DNA of 32,889 bases from JAKVCB01 sp963578605 (lineage in GTDB: Bacteria > Planctomycetota > Planctomycetia > Pirellulales > Lacipirellulaceae), in the NCBI GenBank assembly GCA_963578605.1, contig CAUZEA010000066.1, positions 1 to 32,889 on the forward strand. The letters are read 5' to 3'. The position numbers and the translations under genes were made by a program. The first letter of the stretch is position 1. Each line of letters starts with the position of its first letter. The notes beneath the pieces are model-generated. The model was not told the origin of the DNA and searched no databases. It worked only from the letters and a program-made list of their open reading frames with translations. Below are positions 15,709 through 24,188 of the stretch, one piece after another.

Positions 15709-16710
15709 TTAACTCGGAGTTCCATCTCGATTGGAGGTGACACTTTTCCAGAGTTTCCGGCCAAGAGATTGCTGGTACTGAGTCCAATTGCTGTCGATGT
15801 TTGGGCAGTTGTTGATAAGCTGCGACCAGCTAGCCATTTTGGCATCGAGGTTATCCAGAAAGTGCAGGGCGATTGCTTCGAGCGTCATCGGGAGCTTAGG
15901 GCTACCGTACTCGTATTGTCCATGGTGGCTGATAATCATGTGTTTGATTTCCATGATGAGTTCTGGAGAAGAAGGTTCACCAGATAATCGTTCTGCCTCG
16001 CAAACCTTTTCATCGAGCATGGAGATACCCATCACCATGTGCCCCAACATTTGCCCTTCGTCGGTGTACGCAATGTCGCGGTCGTACGACAGCTCGTTCG
16101 TTTTTGCTGCATCGTGTAAAAAGACGCCCAGCAGCAATTTATTCTGATCAAGTTGGGGATAGCGTGGTGCCACCACCAGTACCAGTTCGAGCAGGCTCAG
16201 CACGTGTTCCAGCAGGCCGCCCGGGTAGGCGTGGTGGTTTTTCATGCCGGCTGGAGCGCGGGTGAAATTTGCCATGAACTGGGAATCCATCAGATAGCAT
16301 TCGGCCAGGTTGCGGAGTTCGGGTGTGTTGATTTTCCGCAGGATGTCAGCGACCCGTTTTGCCATGGTGTCGATTTGCGCTGGTTGGAGCGTGGTGAAAT
16401 CGGCTTCGTCAAATTCATCGGGTCGTGCTTTGCGCAAGCTGGTAGCAATAAACTGCATGTTACCCTGAAAAAGTTGAGTCGCGCCTTCAACCATGACATA
16501 GTCGCCATTTTCAAACGCCTGATACTCGCGCTCGCTGGCATTCCACATTCTTGTCGAGATCGATCCGCTCCGATCTGAAAGCTCTAACTGCAGGTAGAGA
16601 TTCCCGTTGCGGTTTGGGCGGAGTTGTTTATCCGAGGCGAGGAATGCCTGGTGGATTTGTTCATTGTGGTCCAACTGGCTGACAAAACGACGGGTATCGG
16701 TTGTGGTCAT
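15709..16710 (-). CDS. YhaM-family 3'-5' exoribonuclease (OB-fold plus HD domain)
   Basis: The product is 333 residues from the ATG at 16710 (MTTTDTRRFV). Residues 25-100 form an OB-type nucleic-acid-binding domain (GNLYLQLELSDRSGSISTRMW, GDYVMVEGATQLFQGNMQF). The HD phosphohydrolase domain follows: HHAYPGGLLEHVLSLLELV, then LLLGVFLHDAAKTNEL with the His-Asp metal pair, MLGHMVMG and HMIISHHGQYEYGSPKLP. This is the arrangement of Bacillus YhaM and Staphylococcus CbfI, which trim single-stranded 3' ends. Together with RNase R downstream it forms a two-nuclease RNA-decay pair. The C-terminus (LGRKLWKSVTSNRDGTPS) is as expected. A start at 16764 is possible but adds residues without similarity. 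Confidence 0.88.
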   Translation of the reverse strand: MTTTDTRRFVSQLDHNEQIHQAFLASDKQLRPNRNGNLYLQLELSDRSGSISTRMWNASEREYQAFENGDYVMVEGATQLFQGNMQFIATSLRKARPDEFDEADFTTLQPAQIDTMAKRVADILRKINTPELRNLAECYLMDSQFMANFTRAPAGMKNHHAYPGGLLEHVLSLLELVLVVAPRYPQLDQNKLLLGVFLHDAAKTNELSYDRDIAYTDEGQMLGHMVMGISMLDEKVCEAERLSGEPSSPELIMEIKHMIISHHGQYEYGSPKLPMTLEAIALHFLDNLDAKMASWSQLINNCPNIDSNWTQYQQSLGRKLWKSVTSNRDGTPS

Positions 16711-17134
16711 AGGTTTGTTAGATCGGGATTCAATCGCCCTGACCCAAGGAAGGTTCGTTGGCAACTAGTAAGGTTCGTTGACAAATTACCCGCGGTTGAT
16801 GTTGGCCCACCACGAAGTTCCCTTGCCAGGCCACTTTCGGGCTGCGGCTGGCGTTTGGATCTTCGTGTCTCCGGGGTAGTGGCCGACAGGTTTCACCTGG
16901 CCCGACCGCCAATTGTAGACTGCCCGGTGAAAAGCGACAACGAGTCTTGTCAGAGCGGTGTTTCTCCGTTTGGCAAGTCCGCGATTCTCGCCCGGCGGTG
17001 TTTCGCGTAGAATAGTGCCAAATCCAGATCAATGCGAACGGACCCGAACCGGTAGCATGGATCCTCAGTTTCGGTCCAGGCTGGCGATCGAGGTCGCCGG
17101 TCGATTCACATCCTCACTGCCACATATTGTTCCT
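16711..17134. promoter_or_regulatory. Divergent region between yhaM-like gene and proS, with a direct repeat
   Basis: These 424 nt lie between divergent genes and should hold both promoters. AAGGTTCGTTGGCAA at 16750-16764 and AAGGTTCGTTGACAA at 16770-16784 are direct repeats (14 of 15 identical) with a 20-bp period, 40-75 nt upstream of the yhaM-like start; they could bind a dimeric regulator. The frame of proS remains open upstream to 16958, but family similarity begins only at 17135. No T-box or tRNA-like leader for proS was recognised. Confidence 0.55.
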
Positions 17135-18646
17135 ATGAAGACTGCGATCACACCCACACGAGCCGAAAACTATCCGGAATGGTATCAGCAGGTTGTCAAA
17201 GCGGCAGATCTCGCCGAGACATCTGATGTTCGAGGGTGCATGGTTATTAAACCATGGGGCTACGCGATTTGGGAGAATATCCAGCGTGAGCTCGATTGCC
17301 AGTTCAAGGCGACCGGGCATGAAAACGCCTATTTCCCCTTGTTTATCCCGATGAGTTTTCTTGAGAAGGAGGCCAAGCACGTCGAAGGATTCGCCAAGGA
17401 ATGCGCCGTCGTCACGCACCATCGACTCGAACCGGATCCGGCCGGTGGGTTGAGACCGGCCCCTTCAGCAGAACTTGAGGAACCGCTTATCGTCCGACCC
17501 ACAAGTGAAACGATCATCGGCGCGACCTTTGCACGCTGGATACAGTCCTATCGTGATCTGCCGGTGCTGTTGAACCAGTGGGCAAATGTTGTTCGCTGGG
17601 AAATGCGGCCAAGAATGTTCCTTCGCACGACCGAATTTCTGTGGCAGGAAGGGCATACCGTGCACGCTACCGCCCAGGAGGCCCAGCAGGAGACGCTCCA
17701 GATACTCGACCTCTATGCCGACTTTGCTGAGCATCACATGGCGATGCCGGTGATTCGAGGTGAGAAGACCGCCGGGGAGCGGTTTCCGGGCGCAGTGGCG
17801 ACCTACTCCATCGAGGCCCTGATGCAAGATTGCAAGGCATTACAAGCCGGAACTTCACATTTCCTGGGCCAGAACTTTGCCAAGGCCCAGGAGATTAAAT
17901 TCCAAAACGAGGCAGGTGAAGTGGTTTATGCCTGGACGACTTCCTGGGGGGTCTCGACCCGATTGGTCGGTGGGCTGATTATGACCCATGCCGACGATGA
18001 CGGGCTGGTACTGCCACCGCGGCTGGCACCAGCCCATGTCGTTATTTTGCCAATTTATCGAAATGACGACGAACGGTCTGAGGTATTGCCGTATTGCAAC
18101 GCGCTGAAAGCCGAACTTGAGGCGCAAGCGTTTGCCGGCGAACCGGTTCGCGTACGTCTTGATGATCGCGATCTTCGAGGGGGAGAAAAAAAATGGCAAT
18201 GGGTCAAACGGGGTGTTCCTGTACGGGCCGATGTGGGGCCACGCGACGTTGACAGTGGTGGCGTGTTTGCCAGCCGTCGTGATGTGGGTGGGAAAGGGAA
18301 GCCATGTCCCCGCGACGAATTTGTGGCTACTGTTTCACAAACCCTTGATGAAATCCAACAGGGTCTCTTTGCACGGGCACAAGCTCACCGCCAGGAGGCT
18401 ACTGTCAAGATCGATCGCTTGGAGGAGTTCGAAGAGTTCTTCAGTGAACAGTCCCCGGGCGGACTGGCGGCGTGCTATTTCGTCGATGTGCCAGAGATCG
18501 AAGAGAAGCTCAAGCCGCTCAAAGTTACGGCCCGTTGTATTCCGCTTAAGGGTGATGCAGAGTTTGATAACGACGACGGTGGTGGCACCTGTATTTTCAC
18601 CGGCCAGCCAAGCCAACGCCGCGGATTGTTTGCGAAAGCTTATTGA
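17135..18646 (+). CDS. proS: Prolyl-tRNA synthetase, archaeal/eukaryotic type
   Basis: The product is 503 residues from the ATG at 17135, the length of the short ProS type; the bacterial type with an editing insertion is about 570 and is not this one. Early residues KPWGYAIWENIQRELD and YFPLFIPMSFLEKEAKHVEGF are diagnostic. Class II motif 2 is RWEMRPRMFLRTTEFLWQEG and motif 3 is GVSTRLVGGLIMTHADDDGL. The anticodon-binding domain follows (HVVILPIYRN, DDRDLRGGEKKWQWVKRGVP), then the C-terminal domain ending CIFTGQPSQRRGLFAKAY with the terminal Tyr typical of this type. It charges tRNA-Pro. A run of eight A at about 18186-18193 is in-frame coding and does not break the gene. Confidence 0.95.
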   Translation: MKTAITPTRAENYPEWYQQVVKAADLAETSDVRGCMVIKPWGYAIWENIQRELDCQFKATGHENAYFPLFIPMSFLEKEAKHVEGFAKECAVVTHHRLEPDPAGGLRPAPSAELEEPLIVRPTSETIIGATFARWIQSYRDLPVLLNQWANVVRWEMRPRMFLRTTEFLWQEGHTVHATAQEAQQETLQILDLYADFAEHHMAMPVIRGEKTAGERFPGAVATYSIEALMQDCKALQAGTSHFLGQNFAKAQEIKFQNEAGEVVYAWTTSWGVSTRLVGGLIMTHADDDGLVLPPRLAPAHVVILPIYRNDDERSEVLPYCNALKAELEAQAFAGEPVRVRLDDRDLRGGEKKWQWVKRGVPVRADVGPRDVDSGGVFASRRDVGGKGKPCPRDEFVATVSQTLDEIQQGLFARAQAHRQEATVKIDRLEEFEEFFSEQSPGGLAACYFVDVPEIEEKLKPLKVTARCIPLKGDAEFDNDDGGGTCIFTGQPSQRRGLFAKAY

Positions 18647-18708
18647 GAAAGGGTGAAAAACCTGGCAGCTGAACGGTCGAGCGTCGACAGCGCGGTTCGG
18701 GTTCAAGC

Positions 18709-18730
18709 CTGGAGGGACGTAGCCCTCCGG
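18709..18730. repeat. Palindromic hairpin between proS and DUF4416 gene
   Basis: CTGGAGGG (18709-18716) pairs with CCCTCCGG (18723-18730) around a 6-nt loop: six Watson-Crick pairs, then a T-G wobble and a C-G pair. It is preceded by a second small hairpin, GTCGA-GCG-TCGAC, at about 18677-18689. No T-tract follows, so a classical terminator is unlikely. The GGAGGG...CCCTCC core resembles palindromic units that I associate with dispersed planctomycete repeats, which is a recollection and not tested here. Confidence 0.6.
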
Positions 18731-18797
18731 CGATTGAGGCGTAGAACGTGGCGGTTGGTCTCTTTTGGCGTGTGTGGTGTGGTGCGGAAGGTCTGTT

Positions 18798-19349
18798 ATG
18801 GGAGAAATTACCAAACCATCGCAGGTGCTTTTACTGATTGCCGTCAGTAGTTGCCATGAAGAAGCTTTTCATTGGGCACGCCAACGGGCGACGCAGCAGT
18901 TTGGCCAACTCACCACGGCGAGCACTGTTTTTGATTTCAACGAGACCGATTACTACCTGGCCACGATGGGGCCGAATCTCAAGAAGCAGTTCCTCGTATG
19001 CGACGAACCTTTCGAGCCAGGCCGCTTGTCTACGATCAAACAAATGACCAATGACTGGGAGGCAGAATACGCCGCTCTTTGCCAACATAGCGAATCGCGA
19101 CCACTGAACCTGGATCCTGGTTATCTCACACTGGCCAAATTGGTGCTTGCTTCGACCAAGGATCATGCCCATCGGATCTATCTCAACGACGGCATTTATG
19201 CAGAAGTGACCCTGACATTTCGCCAAGGTGCCTGGCAGAAATTCGCCTGGACATTTCCTGACTATCAACGAAAGGATTACCAACAGTTCTTTTCCCAGTG
19301 CCGTAACGATCTCCGCAAAAAGTTGCGAAGTGGGTATCCTGGCATTTAG
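18798..19349 (+). CDS. DUF4416 family protein
   Basis: This 183-residue protein starts at the ATG at 18798 (MGEITKPSQVLLLIAVSS). It follows the DUF4416 pattern throughout: FDFNETDYYLATMGPNLKKQF, LSTIKQMTNDWEAEYA, then LNLDPGYLTLAKLVLASTKD followed by HAHRIYLNDGIYAEVTLTF and WTFPDYQRKDYQQFF. The function of the family is unknown; members occur mainly in Planctomycetes, delta-proteobacteria and thermophiles. The dense conserved acidic and aromatic residues suggest an enzyme or metal-binding protein, but no catalytic motif is known to me. It lies 151 nt after proS and 48 nt before a lipid-carrier glycosyl-1-phosphate transferase. Confidence 0.9.
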   Translation: MGEITKPSQVLLLIAVSSCHEEAFHWARQRATQQFGQLTTASTVFDFNETDYYLATMGPNLKKQFLVCDEPFEPGRLSTIKQMTNDWEAEYAALCQHSESRPLNLDPGYLTLAKLVLASTKDHAHRIYLNDGIYAEVTLTFRQGAWQKFAWTFPDYQRKDYQQFFSQCRNDLRKKLRSGYPGI

Positions 19350-19397
19350 CCATGATGCCCTCGACCGGTTTACTTCCTTTTTTCGCCACTTGGTGCC

Positions 19398-20513
19398 ATG
19401 CCTTGGTCAATTTTTTTTGCCGCGATACCCGGTCTGTTGATCGCATGGTGCGCCGTTTTTTTCATCCGCAGTCGGGCGGAAAGCTGGGGGCTTGTGGCGC
19501 AACCGCGAGAGGACCGGTTTCACAAGCATTCGACTCCCACCGGAGGCGGAATTGCTATCTGGCTGGGTGTCCTTTTGTCATTTGCCGGTTTACAGCTGGT
19601 GTTGGAAGCGATTCGGGACGACGGTTTTGGCGACGGCATCACGGTGCCCTTTCTAAACCAACACTTGGGTGGCCTGCTCCAACAATCATCCCGACTCTGG
19701 GTCCTGCTGTCCGCTGCCACCGCCATGTTCGTCCTTGGTTTGATTGATGACCTACGTGGCCTGGACTGGCGCTTGCGGCTCGTGATTCAAACCTTGGTGG
19801 CCCTGTTCGTTGTATGGTGGGGTTGGCGGTTGACGCTATTTATCGATCATCCCTGGGTGACCTGCGCGCTTTCGGTTGTGTGGATCGTGGGGATCGTTAA
19901 TTCGATCAATCTGCTTGACAATATGGATGGGTTAGCAGCCGGGGTTACCGCGATTGCCGCGTTGATCCTGGCTGCGGTTATGCTACTCGCGCCCAATCCG
20001 GAATCGCATCAGCCACAGCTTTTTGTGGCTGGATTTCTGATCGTATTGGTTGGGGCGATCGGGGGGTTTTGGATCCACAACCGGCCCCCAGCCACAATTT
20101 TTTTGGGAGACAGCGGGAGCTACTTTATTGGGTTTTGCCTTGCGATAGCGACATTGATGGCGACCTTCGCTGGTGGTGATTTGCCGCGACATGCAGTTCT
20201 TGCCCCGCTCTGCGTGCTGGCTGTGCCGATTTACGATACCGTCTCGGTGATTACGATTCGTCTCCGCCAGGGGAGGAGTCCTTTCAAAGGTGATAAAAAC
20301 CACTTTTCGCACAGGTTGGTCCAACTCGGTATGACTCCACGTCAGGCCGTGGGCACCATCTATCTGTTGACCGCTGCCTGTGGGTTGGGGGCATTGTTGT
20401 TGCACCAGGTCAATACCTGGGGAGCATTGGTGATTCTACTGATGGTGCTTGCCGTTTTGTGCGTGATTGCAATGCTTGAAGGGGTGGCGCGGGTAGGGCG
20501 AACTGACAATTAA
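19398..20513 (+). CDS. Undecaprenyl-phosphate glycosyl-1-phosphate transferase (WecA/MraY family, GT4)
   Basis: This 371-residue polytopic membrane protein has about eleven helices. Motifs in order: PTGGGIAIWLG, the Asp pair in LGLIDDLRGLDWRLRL, NSINLLDNMDGLAAG (Mg2+/prenyl-phosphate site), ATIFLGDSGSYFIGF, and the cytoplasmic HIP-type loop KGDKNHFSHRLVQLGMT. It transfers a HexNAc-1-phosphate (GlcNAc or similar) from a UDP-sugar to undecaprenyl phosphate, the first step of surface-glycan synthesis. The HRLV(Q/x)LG form of the last motif is WecA/TagO-like rather than MraY. It is followed after 10 nt by an O-antigen-ligase-like gene, so both likely serve one exopolysaccharide or O-antigen route. 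Confidence 0.93.
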   Translation: MPWSIFFAAIPGLLIAWCAVFFIRSRAESWGLVAQPREDRFHKHSTPTGGGIAIWLGVLLSFAGLQLVLEAIRDDGFGDGITVPFLNQHLGGLLQQSSRLWVLLSAATAMFVLGLIDDLRGLDWRLRLVIQTLVALFVVWWGWRLTLFIDHPWVTCALSVVWIVGIVNSINLLDNMDGLAAGVTAIAALILAAVMLLAPNPESHQPQLFVAGFLIVLVGAIGGFWIHNRPPATIFLGDSGSYFIGFCLAIATLMATFAGGDLPRHAVLAPLCVLAVPIYDTVSVITIRLRQGRSPFKGDKNHFSHRLVQLGMTPRQAVGTIYLLTAACGLGALLLHQVNTWGALVILLMVLAVLCVIAMLEGVARVGRTDN

Positions 20514-20523
20514 TCGAAGTAGT

Positions 20524-22818
20524 ATGTCGCGTCGTCGCAAGGAAAACACGGCTTTACAAAAACCTTTCCCACTGCCGGGAACGATTTTCCTCGCCGTGCT
20601 GTTGGCACTCTATGTTGCCCGACTGTTCGTTCCTGAAGATCCCGGTAGCCGGCAAGGTCATGGCGCTCCGTACATCATGCTATGGCTGTTGTTGGCAACG
20701 GGTTGGTTCTTGATGCAGTTGCATCGTGGAAACGTTACGATTGTTGCCAGTTGGCCCGACGCTTTCGTGTTGTTCCTGGTGATTTGGGGTGTCGTGAGCG
20801 GTATTGTAGCGTTCGCTTCAGGCAGCCCCCGACCCGCGCTGAATGCAACTTGGAATTGGATTTCAGTGGGGCTAGGCTACTTCATGGCCCGACAGCTCAT
20901 CCGCGGGCCGATGGCGGCCCGCTCGATCATGGCCATTATGATCGGAGTCGCGGTTGGACTCGCACTGCTTGGCATCTACCAGGTAGCCATCGAACTGCCG
21001 GAAGATCAAGCCCGCTACGAACGCAACAAGGACGATACGCTTGCCCTTTATCAGGCAACCGGTTACTGGCTGCCGCTGGACTCTAACCTTCGGCAACAGT
21101 TTGAAAACCGGCTTTATGCGGGACAACCGACGGCAACGTTTGCGCTCACCAATTCGTTGGCGGGATTTCTGACACCGTGGCTGGTTGCCCTTACCGGTGT
21201 CGTCCTTTCGGGCCGATGGCGGCAGCCAGCGGTCGTGAAGAAATCAGCCAGGAACGATCAATCCCCCGACTTCGATCGCTTCGTGTTGCGTTGCAGCTTT
21301 GCGGCTCAGCTCATCTTGGTGTTAATCCTGACTAGCGGTCTTTATTGGACGCACAGTCGGAGTGGGGTGATAGCCACTCTACTCGGGTGTGCCACCTTAG
21401 GCTGGCTTTACGGCCCATCGTACCGGCAGTTCAGCAGGCGCTGGCGCTGGGGGCTGTTGCTCTTGTTGTCTTTCTCGGTGATTGGCGTCATGGTTCTCAT
21501 CAACAACCGTTTTTCCTTAAGCCATCTCGGTCAAGCTGCTTACCAATCGCTTCGTTACCGTTTCGAATACTGGTGGTCGACTTGCCAGATGATTGCCGAG
21601 AACCCTTTGTTCGGATGTGGCCCAGGCCAATTTCAAGATATTTACACCCGCTACAAGTTGCCGGGGGCCAGCGAAACGATCCAGGACCCGCACAACTGGC
21701 TGCTGGACGTTTGGGCCACGTCTGGCACACTGGCGATGTTAGCCCTGGTCGCATCGCTGGTTACCATTGCCTGGGCCGGTCGTCGTCGAGCAGCCCCCGA
21801 GAGCTGCGAGTCTGATCTTTCCGAAACAACGTCATCCGGACTTGCAGTGGCAGCCAATGGATCAAGTAACTTGCCGCTTAAAGGCGGGCTGGCCGGTTTG
21901 CTCTTGGGGATGGCTATTGCCTGGCTTACCGGGTTTTCGACCTCCAGACCAACGATGCTGCTTCTCCTGGCAGGTGTCGTTGTGACCTGGTTGGGACTAC
22001 GTCGTTGGGTTCGCAGTGGGGTACTGCCGCACGGGTTGCCGATGGTCGCAGCTGGAGCCCTGCTGGTGAACTTATTGGCGGCAGGCGGTATCACATATCC
22101 CTGCATTGCCGACAGCTTGTGGCTATTGTTGGCAATCACCCTCAACCTCGTCGACTGCGGAAAACCGCCGATTGCTGGCCGGCAACCTTCGATCCACGCA
22201 CTGTCACAAACCACTGGAATTGTGATATCTCTTCTGTTGGGGGTCCTTTTGTTGGGAGCGATGGTGACTGAATACCGGCCGGTTCTGGGTGCACGGCTAC
22301 GGTTAGGTCTGGCTGATTCGTCTCTGGCGGATGGGCGCACCGATTTGGTTCGTCAAAACCTGGAAGCGGCAGTGGCGGCCGATCGTTGTTCAGGAGTTGC
22401 GGCGCAGCGACTTGCTTTTCGCCGACTGGAAGACTACCGGCAACAGCCGCAAGCAAGCGTATTGGCGTTGTTTGAACGGGCCAATTCCAGGATGTTGCAG
22501 CTGGCCCCCCAGCGGAGCCGATTCTGGCAGCAGAGCGCCGAGTCGTACCGTGAGGTATTTGACGAATCGTCCCGTCGAGCGGAATTGTTACGCGCTATCC
22601 GCGATGCCCAACACGCGTTGAGGTTGTATCCCACTCAGGCGGAATTGCACCTCCTGTTGGCAGAGCTGTACTGGCTCGACAATCAGGATGGGCTGGCACG
22701 CGGATCGGCCGAACGTGCACTGGAGTTGGATGATCAAATGCAAGCGGCGGGCCATGCAGACCGGCAGCTTGATGCGAGCACGCGGAGGGAACTTGAGGAG
22801 AAACTAGCACCGAATTGA
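20524..22818 (+). CDS. O-antigen ligase/polymerase-like (Wzy/WaaL) membrane protein with C-terminal TPRs
   Basis: This 764-residue protein has about a dozen hydrophobic helices over residues 15-590. The Wzy_C domain signature is GLYWTHSRSGVIATLLG, followed by the large periplasmic loop with RFEYWWSTCQMIAENPLFGC, GPGQFQDIYTRYKLPGASE and DPHNWLLDVWATSGTLAML; the PHN and the Arg and His in this loop are typical of Wzy/WaaL. Residues 595-764 are soluble, with TPR-like helices (QNLEAAVAADR, AQHALRLYPTQAELHLLLAE, SAERALELDDQMQAAG). It would polymerise or ligate undecaprenyl-linked glycan on the outer face of the inner membrane. Wzy-plus-TPR architectures are common in Planctomycetes and related phyla. 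It starts 10 nt after the GT4 gene. Confidence 0.9.
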   Translation: MSRRRKENTALQKPFPLPGTIFLAVLLALYVARLFVPEDPGSRQGHGAPYIMLWLLLATGWFLMQLHRGNVTIVASWPDAFVLFLVIWGVVSGIVAFASGSPRPALNATWNWISVGLGYFMARQLIRGPMAARSIMAIMIGVAVGLALLGIYQVAIELPEDQARYERNKDDTLALYQATGYWLPLDSNLRQQFENRLYAGQPTATFALTNSLAGFLTPWLVALTGVVLSGRWRQPAVVKKSARNDQSPDFDRFVLRCSFAAQLILVLILTSGLYWTHSRSGVIATLLGCATLGWLYGPSYRQFSRRWRWGLLLLLSFSVIGVMVLINNRFSLSHLGQAAYQSLRYRFEYWWSTCQMIAENPLFGCGPGQFQDIYTRYKLPGASETIQDPHNWLLDVWATSGTLAMLALVASLVTIAWAGRRRAAPESCESDLSETTSSGLAVAANGSSNLPLKGGLAGLLLGMAIAWLTGFSTSRPTMLLLLAGVVVTWLGLRRWVRSGVLPHGLPMVAAGALLVNLLAAGGITYPCIADSLWLLLAITLNLVDCGKPPIAGRQPSIHALSQTTGIVISLLLGVLLLGAMVTEYRPVLGARLRLGLADSSLADGRTDLVRQNLEAAVAADRCSGVAAQRLAFRRLEDYRQQPQASVLALFERANSRMLQLAPQRSRFWQQSAESYREVFDESSRRAELLRAIRDAQHALRLYPTQAELHLLLAELYWLDNQDGLARGSAERALELDDQMQAAGHADRQLDASTRRELEEKLAPN

Positions 22819-22977
22819 CGCATTTTGATAATCGGCGGTAAAATACTTAAGGCGCGACTTCAGTCCCGCCTGTTGATCCGGCCCGACCGGTTGATCCAGT
22901 CACGGGGTAAAATGACGGGTGCCAGGTCAGCAGCAGTTTTCCAGACAAGCTGAAAGCAGATGGAATTTGGAGCGAAT

Positions 22978-24147
22978 ATGCGTAGCATCATTGTCGTTAT
23001 TGTGTTGTCTGCCCTGAGTGGCTCGATCATCGGCGCGGCCTTGGCCTATGTTCAAGTCGGTTTTCCACGAGAGGGTATGGCTGAGATCGGTGACGGGCCA
23101 GCCATGGTGGCGACCGATGTTGCGGTTGCGGGCGAGTTTCCCCGTGTCCAGGTCGATCAGTTGGAATACGATTTTGGTAAGATGCAGCGTGGCACTGAGC
23201 AATCGCACCGTTTCAAAATCTCTAATGCAGGTAACGCACCGTTACGACTGGAAACGGGCAAGCCCTCTTGCAAGTGTACCGTCAGCAAATTGAGCACCAA
23301 TGTTCTCAAGCCGGGTGAGTCCATCGAAATGGAAGTTACCTGGAAGGCACAGGCCGAGGAAGGACCCTTCAGGCAGTGGGTGCCTGTCACGACCAATGAT
23401 CCCAATCAATCGCGGTTTGAGCTGACGATGAAGGGTGAGATTACGCGCCCCACTGGACTCGTACCGCGTGAGTTTTATTTTTCAAAAATGCGGATTGGTG
23501 ATACGCGGTCCGCAAAGGTTTTCCTCATGTCGTATCTGCAGGACGATGTGAAGATCGAAAAGGCGGAAATTGTCAGCGAAGATGCCCGAGAACATTTTGA
23601 TATCCTGATCGAACCGGTGAGCAAGGAAGATCTTCCAGATAAAAATGCCGCTGCGGGAGTCCTCATCAAGTTGATTGCCAAACCTGGGTTGCCAATTGGA
23701 CGCTTCTCACAATGGTTGGAACTTGATACAAATTTGCCGGATGTCCGCCATTTGGAAGTGCCTGTCAGCGGCCACGTTACGGGTGATATCGGAATCCGTG
23801 GCCAGGGTTGGAATGAAGAGCAGGGTGTGTTGCGATTCGGAAGCGTATCCAGCGGAAAAGGGAAAAAAGTCACTTTGAACATCATTATTCGTGGAGCACA
23901 TGCGGCCGGCGTAGAAGTGGAAGTGGATCGTGTTCAGCCTCCAGAGCTTGTTGCCACTCTTGGTAAGCCACGTGAGTACAAGGATCAGTTGTTCCATGTT
24001 TCACTCACGATTGAGATTCCCGCTGGTACCAGGCCGATGGTCCACCTGAATCCAAATTTACACGAACCTGCCAGCGTGACACTCAAGACATCCCATCCCC
24101 AAGCTCCGGAACTTCAGCTCGATATTCGTTTTGCGGTGGAGCGTTGA
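22978..24147 (+). CDS. DUF1573-domain membrane-anchored protein
   Basis: The product is 389 residues from the ATG at 22978, which has GGAG 5 nt upstream; the earlier ATG at 22960 has no such site. An N-terminal hydrophobic helix (IIVVIVLSALSGSIIGAALAYV) acts as anchor or signal peptide. Residues about 52-140 are a DUF1573 domain: LEYDFGKMQRGTEQSHRF, NAGNAPLRLETGKPSCKCT, LKPGESIEMEVTWKAQ. The rest continues as Ig-like beta-sandwich repeats (about 145-389). These ASH/MSP-like domains occur in envelope proteins of Planctomycetes and Bacteroidetes; the molecular role is unknown. It is followed closely by the phosphatase-like cytochrome gene, whose frame is open from a TTG overlapping this stop codon, so the two are probably co-expressed in the periplasm. 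Confidence 0.88.
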   Translation: MRSIIVVIVLSALSGSIIGAALAYVQVGFPREGMAEIGDGPAMVATDVAVAGEFPRVQVDQLEYDFGKMQRGTEQSHRFKISNAGNAPLRLETGKPSCKCTVSKLSTNVLKPGESIEMEVTWKAQAEEGPFRQWVPVTTNDPNQSRFELTMKGEITRPTGLVPREFYFSKMRIGDTRSAKVFLMSYLQDDVKIEKAEIVSEDAREHFDILIEPVSKEDLPDKNAAAGVLIKLIAKPGLPIGRFSQWLELDTNLPDVRHLEVPVSGHVTGDIGIRGQGWNEEQGVLRFGSVSSGKGKKVTLNIIIRGAHAAGVEVEVDRVQPPELVATLGKPREYKDQLFHVSLTIEIPAGTRPMVHLNPNLHEPASVTLKTSHPQAPELQLDIRFAVER

Positions 24148-24188
24148 GTTTCGTTGTCCGTTCATTTTTCAGGAGCATTTTCGAACCG

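Noticed and set aside
15552..15845. 97-residue minus-strand frame between yhaM-like gene and rnr
   Set aside because: Overlaps the C-terminus of the YhaM-like gene in a different frame and has no family features.
18183..18197. Possible frameshift at an A8 run in proS
   Set aside because: The frame across the run reads GGEKKWQWVKRGVP, exactly what the family has, so the gene is intact.
21651..22340. 229-codon minus-strand frame inside the Wzy-like gene
   Set aside because: Antisense to a clear membrane protein; composition (Pro/Arg/Ser rich) is that expected of reverse-complemented hydrophobic codons.
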